DNA of 64,000 bases from Membranihabitans maritimus (GCF_021729145.1 NZ_JAJSLW010000018.1:1-64000), one strand, 5' to 3'. Counted from the first letter of the stretch, positions 34,601 to 44,674 are shown. Numbers and translations are program-made. Notes: generated by a model from the letters alone, not told the origin.

Positions 34601-36148
34601 ATGAAGCTTAAATTAATTGCGATCCTACTTTCTATTCACTTACTTTTTTCCTGTAGTAATCAAGATCGGGAGGGTACTATAGAAAGCCGTACCAATATTA
34701 TTTTTATTATGACGGATGACCATTCATACCAAACCCTGAGTGCATACGACGACCGGTTTATTAATACACCAAACTTAGACCGAATTGCTAAAGACGGGGT
34801 ATTATTTGCCAATAGTTTTGTCACCAATTCTATTTGTGGCCCCAGCAGAGCAACTATGATTACCGGTAAGTTCAGCCATAAAAATGGATTTCCTGATAAC
34901 CGCAGTACATTCGACGGATCTCAACCCACCCTTCCTAAATATTTGCAAAAGGCAGGATACGAAACGGCAATCGTAGGGAAATGGCACCTAAAAAGTGTGC
35001 CTACTGGATTTGACCACTCTGAAGTACTGATAGGCCAGGGTAATTACTACAATCCGGTATTCATTGAAAACGGAGACACCACCCGAAGTGAGGGATACGT
35101 TACGGATATTATTACTGATAAAAGCCTTGATTGGCTGAATCAAAGAGATACGAAAAAACCTTTTTGTCTCTTATTACACCACAAAGCCACACATCGGGTT
35201 TGGAAACCGGATACCAGTCTTTTCAATACTTTTCAGGATGTGACCTTTGAAATACCAAATACCTATTTTGATGATTATGAAGGGCGAACGGCTGCAGCGG
35301 AACAAAAATTGAGTATTATCGAAGATATGGACCTGGTGTATGATTTGAAAATGCTGGACAAAGAAGGAGAAATCAAAACCAAATATCGCCGCAATTTCCA
35401 AATTATGTACAATCGCTTTACCGAAGAACAAAAAAAAGCATGGGATAAATATTACGATCCGATTATCGCAGAATTCAAAGAGGCGAATTTATCAGGCAAA
35501 GAACTCGCGAAATGGAAATATCAACGGTACATGGAAGATTATTTAAAATGTGTAAAATCCGTAGATAATAATGTAGGAAGAGTTCTCGATTACCTGGAAG
35601 AAAAAGGCTTATCGGATAATACATTGGTGGTTTATACCTCTGATCAGGGGTTTTACATGGGAGAACATGGGTGGTTTGATAAGCGATTTATGTATGAAGA
35701 ATCTATGAGAACACCTCTTTTAATGAGATTTCCCAAAAATATAAAGGCTGCGGGAAAAATTGATGAATTAGTTCAAAATATCGACTACGCCCCTACTATC
35801 CTAGACCTTGCCGGAGTAAAGATCCCATCTGATATGCAAGGGGAATCACTTGTACCATTAGTTACCGGTAAAAAAGAAGATATCAGGGAAGCTTTATACT
35901 ACCACTACTATGAATACCCTAATGAACATATGGTAAAACGTCATTACGGAATCAGAACAGATCGATATAAACTCATACACTTTTATAATGATATTGACGA
36001 TTGGGAATTATTTGACCTTCAGAAAGATCCTGGTGAAATGAATGACCTTTACGGAAAAGAAGGGTATGAGAAAATCACTGCAAACCTAAAAGAAAAACTG
36101 GAAAAATTGCAGGTCAGGTATGAGGATACGGACCGCAGTACCTATTGA
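34601..36148 (+). CDS. Secreted sulfatase C (S1 type)
   Basis: A 515-residue lipoprotein (signal ending LLFSC, Cys18). TNIIFIMTDDHSYQTLSAY opens the S1 fold; ICGPSRATMITGK has the formylglycine Cys79; IVGKWHL, YTSDQGFYMGEHGWFDKR and EESMRTPLLMRFP follow. The pattern resembles N-acetylglucosamine-6-sulfatase-type members. It is 13 bp after the EEP gene and followed by a terminator at 36223, so it closes the block. Confidence 0.92.
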   Translation: MKLKLIAILLSIHLLFSCSNQDREGTIESRTNIIFIMTDDHSYQTLSAYDDRFINTPNLDRIAKDGVLFANSFVTNSICGPSRATMITGKFSHKNGFPDNRSTFDGSQPTLPKYLQKAGYETAIVGKWHLKSVPTGFDHSEVLIGQGNYYNPVFIENGDTTRSEGYVTDIITDKSLDWLNQRDTKKPFCLLLHHKATHRVWKPDTSLFNTFQDVTFEIPNTYFDDYEGRTAAAEQKLSIIEDMDLVYDLKMLDKEGEIKTKYRRNFQIMYNRFTEEQKKAWDKYYDPIIAEFKEANLSGKELAKWKYQRYMEDYLKCVKSVDNNVGRVLDYLEEKGLSDNTLVVYTSDQGFYMGEHGWFDKRFMYEESMRTPLLMRFPKNIKAAGKIDELVQNIDYAPTILDLAGVKIPSDMQGESLVPLVTGKKEDIREALYYHYYEYPNEHMVKRHYGIRTDRYKLIHFYNDIDDWELFDLQKDPGEMNDLYGKEGYEKITANLKEKLEKLQVRYEDTDRSTY

Positions 36149-36222
36149 AATGAAGGCAATTACCATATAAAATAAAATTCTACTTTTAATAAAAAATCTT
36201 CCATCGATAAATGCTAAAATAC

Positions 36223-36256
36223 AAAAGTCATCCTACTCTTTTGCGGGATGACTTTT
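36223..36256. terminator. Intrinsic terminator after the sulfatase block
   Basis: aaaagtcatcc (36223-36233) and ggatgactttt (36246-36256) form a perfect 11-bp stem, T-rich at its 3' end on the plus strand and equally so on the minus strand. It lies between convergent genes, so it probably serves both. Confidence 0.8.
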
Positions 36257-36323
36257 GGCATAAAAAGATTGTTACTGACTTATTCTTAGTGGATTAATGT
36301 TTTGTAGACTTCCGGCCAACAGT

Positions 36324-36668
36324 TTAAGTCGGTTTGATAGTAAAATCTACTATCAAATTGTAAATCTTGTTGGTTTCCACTCCTTTTGTATTCGTTATTT
36401 TATAGTTTAATTTTTCTTTTATAAAATGATCTATAGATTTTTCTCTGGTATCCGTCTTCAATACTACTAATTCATTTTCACTCGTAATAAAAAAGGAAAT
36501 TCGTACTTTTTCATCGAATTCTCCTTTGACATCCGGATCTTTTAGTAAGGTATATATGTGTTTTCTCAACTTGGAAAATGGATCTTTTTCCACTTCCGAT
36601 CCATAGATTAATGGGCATGCCGCTGTTGACACAAATAGTACTAAAAGCAAAGGGTAATAGTTTTTCAT
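36324..36668 (-). CDS. Small secreted protein of unknown function
   Basis: A 114-residue protein with a signal (PLLLVLFVSTAACPLIYGS). The rest, with VRISFFITSENELVVLKTDTREKSIDHFIKEKL, has the strand-helix-strand arrangement of TonB-C-terminal-like domains (a strand with ITSENELV, then a helix), but no firm family match. It is downstream of the large hybrid sensor on the same strand, 144 bp away. Function unknown. Confidence 0.6.
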   Translation of the reverse strand: MKNYYPLLLVLFVSTAACPLIYGSEVEKDPFSKLRKHIYTLLKDPDVKGEFDEKVRISFFITSENELVVLKTDTREKSIDHFIKEKLNYKITNTKGVETNKIYNLIVDFTIKPT

Positions 36669-36747
36669 CTCGTTTTGTTTTTCTTTCAGGAATTTAATAT
36701 CTCTTTTATAAACTTAGAAAATCCCCATTATTCTTAGTATAACAAAT

Positions 36748-36796
36748 CGGACAATTCATATAACACAACGGACAAAGTTCATATTCAGATGAACTT
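36748..36796. promoter_or_regulatory. Imperfect direct repeat and palindrome before the small secreted gene
   Basis: cggacaattcatat (36748-36761) and cggacaaagttcatat (36769-36784) form an imperfect direct repeat about two helical turns apart. The second unit overlaps the palindrome aagttcat/atgaactt (36775-36796). Paired half-sites are typical for AraC-type HTCS regulators. A terminator for the sensor gene, whose stop is 17 bp away, is the other option. Confidence 0.35.
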
Positions 36797-36812
36797 CAAA
36801 CCATTACAAACA

Positions 36813-39800
36813 TCAAAAAGAACGTACTTCTGATGGAGAATGTCCGTATTCTTCTTTATAACATTTTGAAAAATAAGCAGGATCATTAAATCCTACCTTA
36901 TAACAAATTTCATTTATAGCATAGTCAGTAGATTGTATTAACCTTTTAGCGTATTGCAGTCTATATTTTCGTATCAAATGAGTCGGTGTAAGATCAAATA
37001 AAGCTTTTATTTTTCTCCTCATCTGGCGATCACTTATATTTAAAAAGGCACCAAGGTCTGCTGGGGAGAAATTTTCATTATCCTTCTCTTCCTCAATCTT
37101 CCTCATGACCTTAGCGATAAAATCTTTGTCAGTCGAATTTATGGCTACCCCTTTTAAGGTATCTGTAAACCCATTCGAAAAGCTTTTCTGCAACCTTGCC
37201 CTCTGTTGAAGCAAATTCTCAATCCAGGACTCCAGTTCCCGGGAAGAAAACGGTTTTGTAATATAATGGTCTGCCCCGGATTCTATTCCTTTTAGCCGGT
37301 CATCAGACATCGCCCGTGCCGTAAGGATAATAATCGGGATATGGCTAGTACGCATATCAACCTTCAACTTTTCGCAAAGCGTTACTCCGTCCATTCCAGG
37401 CATCATTAAATCAGTAATAATCAAATCAGGAACTGATTCTATGGCTATTTCATAACCTTCTGAACCATCCGAAGCACAAATCACCTGATAGTTTTTATTG
37501 ACAATTTGTGCAATAAAATCTTGTAAATCAAGAGTGTCTTCAATGATTAAAACCAGGGGTTTATTTTTATTATCAATACGGGTTTCCAACTCAATATTGC
37601 TCGCCCCATTGTCATTAAAATCCATCTGGGGTAATGATGGTTGAAAATCACGCGTATCCAACACCTCCTCAATAACTACTGGGATAACAAAAATAAACTG
37701 CACACCATAGTCTGTATTTTCAGCCCAAATATTCCCCCCGTGCATTCCTATCATTTGTTTGGCAATAGTAAGTCCCAATCCGGAACTGGAATTACTTTTT
37801 TCTGTAGAATAATATTTATCAAAAAGTCGGGGGAAAACATCATTAGGAATAGTTGAACCGGAATTTTCAATTATGACTTGTACTTCGTTATTTTGTAGGC
37901 TATTTTGTAATCTTTCCACCCGAATTTCAATCATTCCTCCATCCGGAGTGTTTTTAAATGCATTGGAAACCAGGTTGTGAAAAACCTTCTCAATTCCCTC
38001 AGCATCAATATGAGTGCAAATAGAATCCGAATTTGAGAAAAATGAAAAGCTAATTGCGCGTGAACTTGCGTAATAATCGTATGAAGAGGCCAACCCTTTT
38101 ACAAACCCTACAAATTCTATCCTGGAATACTCCAGCTTAAACCCTTTATTTTCAATCCTTCCAATATCAATAATCTGGTTTATAAGGTCTAAAAGTCGAT
38201 CAGAATTTTTAAGAACTCCCAATAGCGTTTGACGATGGTCATAGACAGTTACTTTTTCCAGTAAATCCTCCACAGGACCTTTGATCATAGTCAGTGGAGT
38301 CCGTAGATCGTGTGATATATTGTCAAAGAAATTCGTCTTCAATCGACTAATTTCAAGGACTTTCTCTTTTTCCATTTTTTCAAACAGTAGAGAATTCTTC
38401 AACCGTTGCCTGTGCAAATAGTATCTATACCAAAGAATTAATAAAAAGCTTACTCCAATTAAATAAATGAAATAGGCAACGTTGGTTTTCCAAAACGGGG
38501 GAAGGATATGCAACTTAAGTGCTGTCCCTTGTTCATTCCAGACACCATCACTATTGGACGCTTTAACTTTAAAAATATAGTTCCCCGGGGGGATGTTGGT
38601 ATACGTAGCAACCCGGCTTTCTTCGGCTTTGATCCACTCTGAATTAAACCCTTCCAATGTATAGACATATTGGTTATTCAAAGGATTGGAAAATTCAAGA
38701 GCTGCAAACTTCAAGCTAAAAATATTAGCATTATATGGCAACTTAATTCCATCACTAAAATCGATTGACTTATTCAAAATACCGGTACCATTACTCAAAT
38801 TAATTTTCCGATTGGCAATTTTTAATTCCGTTATGGCAATTGGAGGAATGCTTTCATTTCTTGAAATTTCTTCAGGTTTGAAGTAATTTAGCCCCTGAAT
38901 ACCGCCAAAATATAAGGTCCCACTCTCTCCAAGATGAAATGCACCTGAATTAAATTCATCGCTTTGCAAACCGTCATAACTATTAAAGTTTTGAAACATT
39001 TTAGTTCTGGGATCATATCTGGCAATCCCTTTATTGGTACTCATCCATAGATTTCCGCTTTTGTCAGGTAAAATTCCATACACCACATTATTGGGCAATC
39101 CATCTTTTTCAGTTATGTGCTGAAAACGGTTTTCATAAATATAAAATCTATTTACACCTCCACCAGCTGTCCCCAACCACAAAATACTATCAGGTTTGTC
39201 CGGATCGGGTAAAATGCACTTAATATCATTGAAATTGAGGCTTTGGAAGTTGGCAGGGTCATGATTATACAAAACTTGCTCACCAGATCCAGGGTCAAAT
39301 TTTATAAGTCCGGTATACGAATTAATCCAAAAATTAGAATATTTGTCTTCGTATATCGATTCATACCTGGGTGCACCTGGCGGTGGCAAACTGGAATACA
39401 AGTCATATATATCAAAAATTCCTTTTTCTTCATTCAACCTACAAATAAAACTCTCGCAAATCACCCAAATTTTACCATTCTTGTCTTCAAAGACTTCATA
39501 GACAATTTTTCCCGGTAGCCCTCCCTTTTTACCGATGTCTTTCTTATAGTGTTTTATTTCCTGTGTAGATGGATCATACCGGTACAATCCTTCGAAACTT
39601 CCAAACCACATAATTCCATTATCCTGCTGGATAATCGACCAGGCTTCTGTATTCCCAAAATCTTCCACATGCTTTGAATCTGTTTCAAAACTCTTGAAAA
39701 TATTATTTACCGGATCCCATTTATATAATAACCCCGCACTAATCCATACATTTTCATCATGGTCTTCAAATATAGACCTAATACTAAAATGCTGCAACCG

Positions 39801-40913
39801 GTCTTCTGGATTAAATGGTTTTCTAAAGGTTCCAAACCTATTTGAATGTCTGCTATAAATACTAACTCCTGCACCATTGGAACCAAGCCACATAACTCCC
39901 GATCGATCTCGAAAAACCTTGTAAACACCGATTTTGGGAATGGTGGTTGATTTTCCCTCCAAAAAATTAAAGGAATAATTCAATGTATCAAATACAATCA
40001 AATCTTCCGGAGTACCCAACCAAATCTTCCCATCCGGCCCCTGTTCCATTGATACAATATTCCCCCATCCCCTACGGTAGACAGCATAACGATGTTGAAA
40101 CATTCTACAAGTAGCTTCTATATCCTTTCCACCCACTTTCCTTCCGGGTTGATACAAATACAAACCACTAATACCCCCAATCCAAAACCTCCCAAATTCA
40201 TCCTTTAAAATTGAAAAGACATCTTCATCTGTGCTATTAGCAATAAAAGCAGGTAATGGGATCTTCTCGCTATTAGCCACTTCAGTATCATTAAATATCG
40301 TCTTATAAAAGCCATCCTTAGTCACAGCCCATAGAATCGAATCTTTCTCATATAGTAACTCATTAATAATAAGTGGTACATTTCCACTATCAAATGGTCT
40401 AAAAGTTTTATCTTCAAAATTGCCTCTTAAAACACCTTTCCCTTTCGTACCGATGAATATAGTGCCGTCGTTTCCCCCGACAATATCACTAATACTAAAT
40501 TTAGAATTTTGCTCTCCTTCAATTGTCATATGGTGAAAGCATTCATTCACCGGATCATATACGTCGACCATACCGTCTTGGGTACCAATCCAAATTTTAC
40601 CGCTAGGATCTTCAAATAAAGCCTTGATATTATTATTAACTAATGAGGTAGTATCTTCCGGAGAATGCGTGTAATTGACAAATTCATAGCCATCATATCT
40701 ATTCAACCCATCTTTCGTCCCAAACCACATAAATCCTTTCCGGTCCTGAATGATATCCAGTACTGCATTCTGTGTCAATCCTTCCGTTATCGTCAAAAAT
40801 CGAAACTGGCTTTTCTGGAATTGACAATATAAATTCGGGGTATTAAGACAAAAAATAATTATGACAACTAATGTCCTAGCCCCCATTGAAAAAACAGTAT
40901 TACTATTTTCCAT
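36813..40913 (-). CDS. Hybrid two-component system regulator (HTCS)
   Basis: A 1366-residue one-protein signalling system. After the signal come many two-component propeller repeats (about 45-740; repeated GxIWIGT/GxMWFGT types such as GFMWFGTKDGLNRYDG). A Y_Y_Y domain follows (about 741-800), then a membrane segment (about 811-831). The kinase has its H-box FFDNISHDLRTPL (about 871), N-box and G-box SSGLGLTIAK. A receiver has its phospho-Asp in DLIITDLMMPG (about 1171), and an AraC helix-turn-helix ends the protein (about 1290-1366, INEICYKVGFNDPAYFSKCYKEEYG). HTCS proteins sense a glycan fragment and switch on the neighbouring uptake locus. It probably controls the sulfatase genes on one or both sides. 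Confidence 0.97.
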   Translation of the reverse strand: MENSNTVFSMGARTLVVIIIFCLNTPNLYCQFQKSQFRFLTITEGLTQNAVLDIIQDRKGFMWFGTKDGLNRYDGYEFVNYTHSPEDTTSLVNNNIKALFEDPSGKIWIGTQDGMVDVYDPVNECFHHMTIEGEQNSKFSISDIVGGNDGTIFIGTKGKGVLRGNFEDKTFRPFDSGNVPLIINELLYEKDSILWAVTKDGFYKTIFNDTEVANSEKIPLPAFIANSTDEDVFSILKDEFGRFWIGGISGLYLYQPGRKVGGKDIEATCRMFQHRYAVYRRGWGNIVSMEQGPDGKIWLGTPEDLIVFDTLNYSFNFLEGKSTTIPKIGVYKVFRDRSGVMWLGSNGAGVSIYSRHSNRFGTFRKPFNPEDRLQHFSIRSIFEDHDENVWISAGLLYKWDPVNNIFKSFETDSKHVEDFGNTEAWSIIQQDNGIMWFGSFEGLYRYDPSTQEIKHYKKDIGKKGGLPGKIVYEVFEDKNGKIWVICESFICRLNEEKGIFDIYDLYSSLPPPGAPRYESIYEDKYSNFWINSYTGLIKFDPGSGEQVLYNHDPANFQSLNFNDIKCILPDPDKPDSILWLGTAGGGVNRFYIYENRFQHITEKDGLPNNVVYGILPDKSGNLWMSTNKGIARYDPRTKMFQNFNSYDGLQSDEFNSGAFHLGESGTLYFGGIQGLNYFKPEEISRNESIPPIAITELKIANRKINLSNGTGILNKSIDFSDGIKLPYNANIFSLKFAALEFSNPLNNQYVYTLEGFNSEWIKAEESRVATYTNIPPGNYIFKVKASNSDGVWNEQGTALKLHILPPFWKTNVAYFIYLIGVSFLLILWYRYYLHRQRLKNSLLFEKMEKEKVLEISRLKTNFFDNISHDLRTPLTMIKGPVEDLLEKVTVYDHRQTLLGVLKNSDRLLDLINQIIDIGRIENKGFKLEYSRIEFVGFVKGLASSYDYYASSRAISFSFFSNSDSICTHIDAEGIEKVFHNLVSNAFKNTPDGGMIEIRVERLQNSLQNNEVQVIIENSGSTIPNDVFPRLFDKYYSTEKSNSSSGLGLTIAKQMIGMHGGNIWAENTDYGVQFIFVIPVVIEEVLDTRDFQPSLPQMDFNDNGASNIELETRIDNKNKPLVLIIEDTLDLQDFIAQIVNKNYQVICASDGSEGYEIAIESVPDLIITDLMMPGMDGVTLCEKLKVDMRTSHIPIIILTARAMSDDRLKGIESGADHYITKPFSSRELESWIENLLQQRARLQKSFSNGFTDTLKGVAINSTDKDFIAKVMRKIEEEKDNENFSPADLGAFLNISDRQMRRKIKALFDLTPTHLIRKYRLQYAKRLIQSTDYAINEICYKVGFNDPAYFSKCYKEEYGHSPSEVRSF

Positions 40914-41084
40914 AGGTCAGAGTCCGGTTTAGCTATTAATCCTGGCATCAGTACTTGATAACCCTTTCCTTGTTGATATGAAAAGTGAGTGGGTAAAGTT
41001 AGTCAGTATGAGAAGTCTTCAAAGATACTAAATAATTACTATATATTTTTTCAAACCCCCGATAATTTAAAATATATGTACAAA

Positions 41085-42191
41085 TCAATGTTCAAATACC
41101 AACCTGTTCCCTGGTGAAGTAAAAACTAATTTCTTTCCAGAATAAAAGTAGCTAATTTGGTGGCCATTTATGACAGAAAAAAATTGTTGCTCTAGGTCAA
41201 TACCCGGACAAGACATTTTGGTAGTAGACAAATCACCAAAAGTAATTGAATTACCATCAACACGGGCCATTGAATTAAAAGTATTACAAATTCCCTTTCC
41301 TCGAATATTTCCATCCTCAAATAAGAGGTAAGGTAGTTCTGATGATCCGGATTCTTCCATAATGTCCCGATCATTAATCCGTATTAATTTCCATTGCCCG
41401 GATAATGGTAAATAATCCGTTCTGTAATTACCACATCCAGCAAAGTTTTCCATTTTGTCCATAGAGTCGGTTTTAATCTTTATTTCTACTTTGTAATCAT
41501 GCATCTGGCCTGACATATTATCCTGACAGCTGACTCTGTCAACATCCACTAATAAATAGTTTTCTCCTGATTCAATCTCACAACTCCATGAATTGTAATC
41601 CGGAGAGTAGGTGATTTCCGGCATCACTGTCGTAAATTCGGGTTCAGATGGAAACAGGGAGTTAAAGTGAATTTCATTCTTTGCAAAATTAAAATTGACG
41701 TTCCAAAACGGCTCATTACCACTACCTTTGAAATCATAAATACGAGAAGTGCTGCCTATTTCGCCATTGACTTCTGCCCTTTCAGGCTCATCTTTCCAAA
41801 GAATAAAATCATCAGAATATTCCCCCTGAATGGATTCCGACTGATTTCCAAGTACAAATAATTGGTCGTCCAATACCATCAATTTATTTTGCTCAATTAT
41901 TTTACTTTCCAATGTAATAATAGAATCACCTGACCGTGAATATTTACCAGTAACAGTACTGGATCTGTCCTCCTTGCCAATATAGGTTGTTTGTAAAGTA
42001 AACGTTTCTGAACCACCGATCTCCAGTTTGACTGAGACCCCGGGGCAATCTTCACATGGCAATAATCCGTAATAGGTTCCAGCTAATTCATCTACACTTT
42101 CTCGTTGATTAACGCATGAACTGACAGCAAGTATTAAAAACAAAAATATTTTTACCCCAGTCCCTGAGTTCACTTTATAAATTATATTCAT
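41085..42191 (-). CDS. NlpE / COG3650-like / META three-part lipoprotein
   Basis: Started at the ATG at 42191 it is a 368-residue lipoprotein (signal FLFLILAVSSC). Part 1 is an NlpE-N-like domain (AGTYYGLLPCEDCPGVSVKLEI, with its CxxC). Part 2 has GSGNEPFWNVNF, a hallmark of the COG3650 envelope family. Part 3 is a META/HslJ-like domain (LSGQWKLIRINDRDI; GKGICNTFNSMARV; TTKMSCPG). NlpE senses surface and copper stress in enterobacteria, and META proteins relate to heat or antibiotic stress; the joint role here is unknown. The gene is divergent from sulfatase D. Confidence 0.8.
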   Translation of the reverse strand: MNIIYKVNSGTGVKIFLFLILAVSSCVNQRESVDELAGTYYGLLPCEDCPGVSVKLEIGGSETFTLQTTYIGKEDRSSTVTGKYSRSGDSIITLESKIIEQNKLMVLDDQLFVLGNQSESIQGEYSDDFILWKDEPERAEVNGEIGSTSRIYDFKGSGNEPFWNVNFNFAKNEIHFNSLFPSEPEFTTVMPEITYSPDYNSWSCEIESGENYLLVDVDRVSCQDNMSGQMHDYKVEIKIKTDSMDKMENFAGCGNYRTDYLPLSGQWKLIRINDRDIMEESGSSELPYLLFEDGNIRGKGICNTFNSMARVDGNSITFGDLSTTKMSCPGIDLEQQFFSVINGHQISYFYSGKKLVFTSPGNRLVFEH

Positions 42192-42234
42192 TTTTTTATT
42201 TTCACACAACATTAAACTTCAAATTTACCAGTAA

Positions 42235-43605
42235 ATGAAAACTTATTATTGCAAAGTTTTATTGATCTTAGGAATATATATTTTTTTCACCACTAATATT
42301 CGATGTCAACAGACAAATCCCAATATAATTTTCATCATGGCTGATGATCTTGGTTACGGAGATTTAGGTTGCTACGGTCAGGACAAAATATTAACACCTA
42401 ACATCGACCGATTAAGATCGGAAGGATTACAGTTTACCCAGGCTTACGCGGGAAGTAGTGTTTGCGCACCTTCCAGATGCAGTTTGTTAACCGGAAAGCA
42501 CAACGGTCACAACCGGGTTCGTGACAATATCCCACATGGTACTTTTTTGCAACCTGATGATTTTACTATTGCTGAAATGATGAAAAAAGCGGGATATACG
42601 ACCGGGGCTATAGGAAAATGGGGATTGGGAAATCCAGGAACCTGGGGGATACCCACTCGCCAAGGTTTTGACTATTTCTACGGGCACCTCAACCAGGACC
42701 AGGCACATTTTTACTACCCGGATTATCTTTGGGATAATACAGATATTGATTTACTAAGCGGAAACAGGGGCGAAAAGAAAAATGAATATACGCACGACCT
42801 TTTTACAAAAAAAGCCATTTCATTTATCAGGGAGAATCGAAATTCACCATTTTTTCTCTATTTATCTTACACGATACCCCATTTCTCTGATTATAACAAA
42901 GATTCCCCGAATCTCTACATTGTTCCTTCTGATGCCCCATATTCCGAAAAAGAGTGGTCACAAACTTCAAAAAATTATGCTGCTATGGTTAGTCGAATGG
43001 ATAAAGACATCGGACAGATAAACCAATTGGTTCAAGATCTGGCGTTAGAAGAAAATACAATTATAATTTTTACCAGCGACAACGGCCCCCTTGACTATGT
43101 AGAAAAAGCCTATACTTTTTTTGATAGTAATGGTAAGTATAGAGGAGGTAAAAGGGATTTGTATGAGGGTGGAATACGGGTGCCTATGATAATAAAGTGG
43201 CGAAATCAGGTAGCATCTAATTCCTCCACAGATACACCCATAGCCTTCTGGGACTTTCTACCTACCTTCGCTGATATTTTGGATTATCCGGGTTCCATTA
43301 CATCCGATGGCCGATCTTTTTTGCCCGTTCTTAAGGGCAAATCGATACAAGATCCTGACTATTTTTATTGGGATTACGGCCATGTTAGGGATACATTTCT
43401 GCAAGCAGTACGATCCGACCAGTTCAAATTAATAGCCAAACATTCCAAAGATAGGATAGCTTACGAATTATACGACCTTGATAGGGACCCTGAAGAGAGT
43501 AAAAATATAATAGACCTAAATACTCCTGTCGCTAATCAACTTAAAGAATATCTAGTTCAGGCATATGACTACTCGGAAAACTACCCCAGGAAAATATCAA
43601 AATAA
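42235..43605 (+). CDS. Secreted sulfatase D, arylsulfatase A-like
   Basis: A 456-residue protein: signal (KVLLILGIYIFFTTNIRC), NPNIIFIMADDLGYGDLGCYGQ, formylglycine motif VCAPSRCSLLTGKHNGHN (Cys77), GKWGLGNPGTWGIPTRQGFDYFYGH, FTSDNGP and GGKRDLYEGGIRVPMIIKW. This is the standard arylsulfatase A-like S1 layout. It is monocistronic, followed at once by a strong terminator, and divergent from the NlpE/META gene. It is close enough to the HTCS gene to belong to the same regulon. Confidence 0.93.
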   Translation: MKTYYCKVLLILGIYIFFTTNIRCQQTNPNIIFIMADDLGYGDLGCYGQDKILTPNIDRLRSEGLQFTQAYAGSSVCAPSRCSLLTGKHNGHNRVRDNIPHGTFLQPDDFTIAEMMKKAGYTTGAIGKWGLGNPGTWGIPTRQGFDYFYGHLNQDQAHFYYPDYLWDNTDIDLLSGNRGEKKNEYTHDLFTKKAISFIRENRNSPFFLYLSYTIPHFSDYNKDSPNLYIVPSDAPYSEKEWSQTSKNYAAMVSRMDKDIGQINQLVQDLALEENTIIIFTSDNGPLDYVEKAYTFFDSNGKYRGGKRDLYEGGIRVPMIIKWRNQVASNSSTDTPIAFWDFLPTFADILDYPGSITSDGRSFLPVLKGKSIQDPDYFYWDYGHVRDTFLQAVRSDQFKLIAKHSKDRIAYELYDLDRDPEESKNIIDLNTPVANQLKEYLVQAYDYSENYPRKISK

Positions 43606-43606
43606 A

Positions 43607-43633
43607 AAACGGCCCTTATTGTAAAGGCCGTTT
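43607..43633. terminator. Intrinsic terminator after sulfatase D
   Basis: aaacggcc (43607-43614) and ggccgttt (43626-43633) form a perfect 8-bp stem that starts one base after the sulfatase stop codon. It is preceded by an A-run, so it can also terminate minus-strand transcription from the convergent ferritin-like gene. Confidence 0.8.
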
Positions 43634-43803
43634 CCATCCTCCTTTTAAAGGTAAAAGGGAGTCATTAGAAATCAAGTGCCGAATAAAATCGGCTCATAGT
43701 TGAAAATCAATGATCCGGTCAAACAAAACTTATGAACTTAAATGGAAAATGGATATTGAAATTCAATTCTTTGCAATAAAACAAGATTTCTAAAAATTAT
43801 GCT

Positions 43804-44643
43804 TTATGTTGTAATAAACAGACTGGCAATGGTAGTTGCCGTATCACCTGACATTGGCTCATCATACGCTTGAGTAGCGGCTTCAGATGTAAATGGACTG
43901 CCGCTTCCCAGTGTAGTGACATCTACCCCAGCCTGGTTGATATTTTCTTCTCCATTATAAACGGCCTGGGTGGCTTCCGGCATTCCAGCTCCACGCTCTT
44001 TTTCAGTAATCCAACCATCAAGGCCACGCAGCCTTCTAATTTCCGATGCATGTCTCGCTTCTACGGAATGTATTTGCAACCCGGCTGTCAATACAGCCCC
44101 ATCACTTACTCCCATTAAATTACCAGCTTGCCCTTTATAAGCTCTTACACCCGTATCTTCGAAAGCCTGGGCTAAAGCCAGTAATTGGGCGTAAGCCGTT
44201 TCTTGCCCCACGCCACTTTCGTTAAATGGGTCAAAAGCACCCCCAACCGTAAAATCAAATGTTGGTTTATCGACTGAATTATCAGCCAATACACTCTGTA
44301 AAAAAGCTACATGAGCCGATTCATGCTTAGAAATTTGCATATATACTGCTTCAGCTCTGGGATTACCGGCCAACACCCCGGAATCCAAAGCCTTAAGATA
44401 GAATTCGTCCTCCAGATACTCCAATGTCAAAGCTAATTGCAACGCCGAAATATGATCTTCATTAATAGTATTGGGTCCTGCAGCCTTTACCTTATTTCCC
44501 ATTGCTCCCAAACCTAATGGAATCGCAGCTAATGCCACTTTTTTTCCCAATTCTCCCATCTGGCCAAATACAGCCCTTCGGGATGTTCTCTTTTCTTCCA
44601 GATTGTCGGTTGTAAATTCATTTAAAAACTTTATAATACTCAT
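43804..44643 (-). CDS. Ferritin-like (ferritin_2) protein, probably Tat-exported, 1
   Basis: A 279-residue protein with a twin-Arg start (KRTSRRAVFGQMGELGKKVALAAIPLGLGAMG). The body is a ferritin-like four-helix bundle of the ferritin_2/desiccation-associated type: QLALTLEYLEDEFYLKAL, MQISKHESAHVAFLQSVL, AFEDTGVRAYKG and IHSVEARHASEIRRLRGLDGW supply the E...ExxH residues for a di-metal site. It is the second gene of a pair, 31 bp after its paralogue. Metal or oxidative-stress protection in the envelope is likely. Confidence 0.85.
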   Translation of the reverse strand: MSIIKFLNEFTTDNLEEKRTSRRAVFGQMGELGKKVALAAIPLGLGAMGNKVKAAGPNTINEDHISALQLALTLEYLEDEFYLKALDSGVLAGNPRAEAVYMQISKHESAHVAFLQSVLADNSVDKPTFDFTVGGAFDPFNESGVGQETAYAQLLALAQAFEDTGVRAYKGQAGNLMGVSDGAVLTAGLQIHSVEARHASEIRRLRGLDGWITEKERGAGMPEATQAVYNGEENINQAGVDVTTLGSGSPFTSEAATQAYDEPMSGDTATTIASLFITT

Positions 44644-44674
44644 AATATTTCTTTTTATTTATTTATTAATTGAA

